From NCBI GenBank assembly GCA_947500555.1, contig CANMSE010000001.1:62001-126000 (forward strand): DNA of 64,000 nucleotides, read 5' to 3'. This document shows positions 61,877-64,000 of the stretch, piece by piece. Each line of letters begins with the position of its first letter. Within the stretch, counting starts at the first letter, position 1. The DNA is from an uncultured Fulvivirga sp. (GTDB lineage: Bacteria; Bacteroidota; Bacteroidia; Cytophagales; Cyclobacteriaceae). The notes under the pieces were generated by a model. The model was not told where the DNA came from. It saw only the letters and a program-made list of their open reading frames with translations, and did not search any database. Made by a program: the position numbers and the translations under genes.

Positions 61877-63079
61877 ATGGTAAAAACTAATCTTTCTGAA
61901 AGTGCCCAAGAATTTGCAGAAGACGTTTTGCAAAATCTCCCCGAAGAGTTTTCATATCATAATTTGATGCATACTCAAGAGGTCGTGAAAGCGATTGAAG
62001 TAATTAGTGAACATGAGAAAACTTCTGAACAGGATATTGAATTATTGAAAGTTGCTGCATGGTTTCATGATTTAGGGTATGACTGTGATGAAAACAATCA
62101 CGAAGAAGAAAGCGTGAAGATGATGGAAGAAAAGCTTACCGAATGGGGGGCTTCTCAAAGTGAGATTGATGTCATTGGCGAAATTATAATGAGCACTAAA
62201 ATGCCTCAAACTCCAAAAAATGCTCTTTCTGAAATTATGTGCGATGCTGACCTCTATCACTTATCTACCGATTCTTTTGAAAGCAAGAGTGAATCTTTAA
62301 GAATGGAGATTCAGAATGTATGCAAGAAGGATCTGACAAATGAAGAGTGGGTCGAAAAGACACTTGAATTTATTGGTAGTCATCAATACTTCACAGGATT
62401 CGGCAAAACGTTTCTAGAGCCAAATAAGCAAGCCAATCTTAAGGCGCTCGAAAAAAAAGAAAAGAAACAGAAAAAATCAATAAAAAAACTTGAAGAGCAA
62501 GTTATTAAATTGGAAGATAAGCTTGCTAAAAGTAAAATTCAAAAACCGGATCGTGGTATAGAAACTATGTTCCGGGTGACTTCGAAAAATCATCTTCAAT
62601 TGAGTGCGATGGCTGATAATAAAGCCAATATAATGATCTCAATCAATTCAATAATTCTGTCCGTTTTAGTATCGGTTTTATTCAGAAAATTTGAAGATTA
62701 TCCTCAATTGATAATTCCAGCTCTTATTTTGGTGATAGTATGTTTGACAACTATTGTCTTTGCCGTTCTTGCTACAAGGCCTAATGTTTCGTCAGGCACT
62801 TTTACCAAAGATGAGATTCGAGAGAAAAAAACGAACCTATTGTTTTTTGGAAACTTCCATCAAATGGAATTAGATAATTACATGTGGGGAATGAGAGAAA
62901 TGATGAAGGATGCCGAATTTTTGTACGGTAGTATGATTAAAGATATTTATTTTCTAGGAATTGTATTGGGTCGAAAGTATAAAATGCTAAGAAAGTCTTA
63001 TAACATCTTTATGTTTGGTTTCATACTCGCCATTAGCAGTTTTGTTATTGCTTTACTTATCTATCCTAGCAGTGCTTAA
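61877..63079 (+). CDS. HD-domain phosphohydrolase fused to a Pycsar-effector-like (PycTM/DUF5706) membrane domain
   Basis: A 400-residue protein in three parts. An N-terminal HD domain (about 10-180) has metal ligands in HNLMHT (H28/H32), AAWFHDLG (H64-D65) and IMCDADLYH (D123 or D125). A Lys/Glu-rich coiled coil (about 188-222) links it to a PycTM-type region (about 228-400), which begins FRVTSKNHLQLSAMADNKAN and has two adjacent helices (about 252-268 and 278-298) and one C-terminal helix (about 376-396). PycTM domains are the membrane-disrupting effectors of Pycsar anti-phage systems, activated by cyclic CMP or UMP. No cyclase gene is adjacent. Confidence 0.82.
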   Translation: MVKTNLSESAQEFAEDVLQNLPEEFSYHNLMHTQEVVKAIEVISEHEKTSEQDIELLKVAAWFHDLGYDCDENNHEEESVKMMEEKLTEWGASQSEIDVIGEIIMSTKMPQTPKNALSEIMCDADLYHLSTDSFESKSESLRMEIQNVCKKDLTNEEWVEKTLEFIGSHQYFTGFGKTFLEPNKQANLKALEKKEKKQKKSIKKLEEQVIKLEDKLAKSKIQKPDRGIETMFRVTSKNHLQLSAMADNKANIMISINSIILSVLVSVLFRKFEDYPQLIIPALILVIVCLTTIVFAVLATRPNVSSGTFTKDEIREKKTNLLFFGNFHQMELDNYMWGMREMMKDAEFLYGSMIKDIYFLGIVLGRKYKMLRKSYNIFMFGFILAISSFVIALLIYPSSA

Positions 63080-64000
63080 GATTTGACTTTAAGCCATTCA
63101 TAAAAATCTCGTTGAGATCTTACTTTTGCAGGAGAGTCAACTTCTAGATTATTAAGTTGAGAATCAATCAATTTTCCTTTTACTCCATCCGCTAGTTGTA
63201 ACTCTAACATCTTAATGATTTCCATTTTCAAATGGTTTCTAAGAATTGGAAAAACCACTTCAATCCTACGATATAAGTTTCTTTTCATCCAATCTGAAGA
63301 GCCCTGATAAAGTCGAATATCTCCATCATTGTTGAAATAAAATACCCTTGAATGCTCTAAAAATGAATCAACTATACGATGAATTTGTATATTCTCGCTT
63401 TGCCCCTTCACTCCTGGCACCAGGCAACATATGGCCCTGACAATCAGATCAACACGAACTCCGGCATTGCTTGCTTCATATAGTTTATCAATCATATAAT
63501 CATCCTGAAGGTTATTGATCTTTATTATGATATGCGCTTTCTTTCCGCTTTTGGCCAATTCAATCTCATTATCAATCATTTCTGTAAATCGATCTACAAT
63601 ATTGAACTGCGAAATGAGTAAATGATTGAACTGTGGCTCTTCATTATCCTTTGCCAGATATGAAAATAACTGATCTAGCTCCTCGTTCAGGTCAGTGTTG
63701 GTTGTGAGCAACGCCTGATCTGCATAAATTTCTGCAGTTCTTTCGTTGAAATTTCCTGTGCCAAAATAACCATACTTCACATCTTCACCATCAACTTCTT
63801 TGGTCACTAGAGCTACTTTGGCATGTACCTTCAAACCAGGCATACTATAGATAATTTTAATGCCAGATTCTTCCATTCTGGAAGCCCATTTCAAATTGTT
63901 TTGCTCATCAAAACGAGCCTTTATTTCCACAAACACAGTCACCTCTTTGCCATTTTTTGCCGCGCTAATCAAGGCATTGCAAATAAATGACTCGGGAGCA
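63076..64000 (-). CDS. ppk1: Polyphosphate kinase 1, C-terminal part (5' end outside window)
   Basis: About 308 C-terminal residues of an enzyme of roughly 690-700 that polymerises ATP gamma-phosphate into polyphosphate. The frame continues open through the right edge (reading PESFICNALISAAKNGK). Landmarks are VFVEIKARFDE, the histidine motif PGLKVHAKVALV, GYFGTGNFNERTAEIYAD and DSFLEHSRVFYF, with the second conserved His. Its last four bases overlap the end of the convergent HD-PycTM gene. Confidence 0.93.
   Translation of the reverse strand, partial: APESFICNALISAAKNGKEVTVFVEIKARFDEQNNLKWASRMEESGIKIIYSMPGLKVHAKVALVTKEVDGEDVKYGYFGTGNFNERTAEIYADQALLTTNTDLNEELDQLFSYLAKDNEEPQFNHLLISQFNIVDRFTEMIDNEIELAKSGKKAHIIIKINNLQDDYMIDKLYEASNAGVRVDLIVRAICCLVPGVKGQSENIQIHRIVDSFLEHSRVFYFNNDGDIRLYQGSSDWMKRNLYRRIEVVFPILRNHLKMEIIKMLELQLADGVKGKLIDSQLNNLEVDSPAKVRSQRDFYEWLKVKS

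Noticed and set aside
61877..63079. A complete Pycsar anti-phage operon
   Set aside because: Only the effector-like domain is present; the flanking genes are a dehydrogenase and polyphosphate kinase, and no cyclase frame exists on either strand nearby.

Overview
This is a 64 kb chromosomal window from a Bacteroidota member, most likely order Cytophagales (a marine Fulvivirga/Marivirga/Roseivirga-like organism). The evidence is a low G+C content, almost no Shine-Dalgarno sequences, repeated promoter -7 boxes of the Bacteroidota type TAnnTTTG, and many families typical of the phylum: DUF4270, DUF4834, DUF3857 and DUF4105 proteins, PD40-OmpA proteins, a group II geranylgeranylglyceryl phosphate synthase, short CarB, long SecA. 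The phylum is firm; the genus is a guess. I see no prophage, complete insertion sequence or CRISPR array; it is almost all core genome.

Layout. 1-3.1 kb: an antiporter cut by the window edge, a membrane protein and a glutamate/leucine-type dehydrogenase, all on the minus strand. 3.2-10.7 kb: a plus-strand envelope cluster (coaX, an outer-membrane protein, a TPR protein, lptC, a 58-aa two-helix membrane protein, a CNNM/CorC-type CBS protein, a membrane-anchored parvulin isomerase). 10.8-12.8 kb: DUF493, pterin dehydratase, rsmI, inositol monophosphatase. 12.8-19.1 kb: a tiny Cys-rich membrane protein, a radical SAM/SPASM protein, and a three-gene set of an Lnb-like (DUF4105) protein with two DUF3857 proteins, one keeping and one lacking the transglutaminase triad. 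19.3-22.8 kb: initiator tRNA, era, der, an Ala/Glu-rich lipoprotein, an SprT-like protease.

22.8-26.4 kb (minus): a lipoprotein hydrolase, an unknown protein, murQ, a BadF-type sugar kinase and a cytochrome b5 protein; the middle genes form a peptidoglycan-sugar recycling unit. 26.5-39.7 kb (plus): M19 dipeptidase, PD40-OmpA protein, carB, dapF, secA, a SPOR lipoprotein, an M20 amidohydrolase. 39.7-41.7 kb (minus): two YceI-like proteins beside a short tail resembling an FtsX-type permease. 41.9-46.3 kb: two Na/Pi cotransporters and a phosphate-type porin, an apparent phosphate uptake set. 46.3-48.7 kb: holin-like membrane protein, GGGP synthase, an AraC regulator.

48.8-53.4 kb (minus): panC-panD-flippase-rfaE2-YugP-type peptidase, then acyl-CoA dehydrogenase. 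Divergently, 53.6-57.6 kb carries a truncated GT5-like protein, a DUF4270 lipoprotein and glmS. 57.6-61.8 kb: a 3-hydroxyacyl-CoA dehydrogenase-like protein, a RidA protein, gltX, a small protein and an AlaDH/saccharopine-type dehydrogenase. At 61.9-64 kb an unusual HD phosphohydrolase-coiled coil-Pycsar-effector-like membrane fusion converges, with a 4-base overlap, on polyphosphate kinase, which runs off the window. That fusion, with no cyclase gene in view, is the most interesting candidate for an unusual nucleotide-signalling device.
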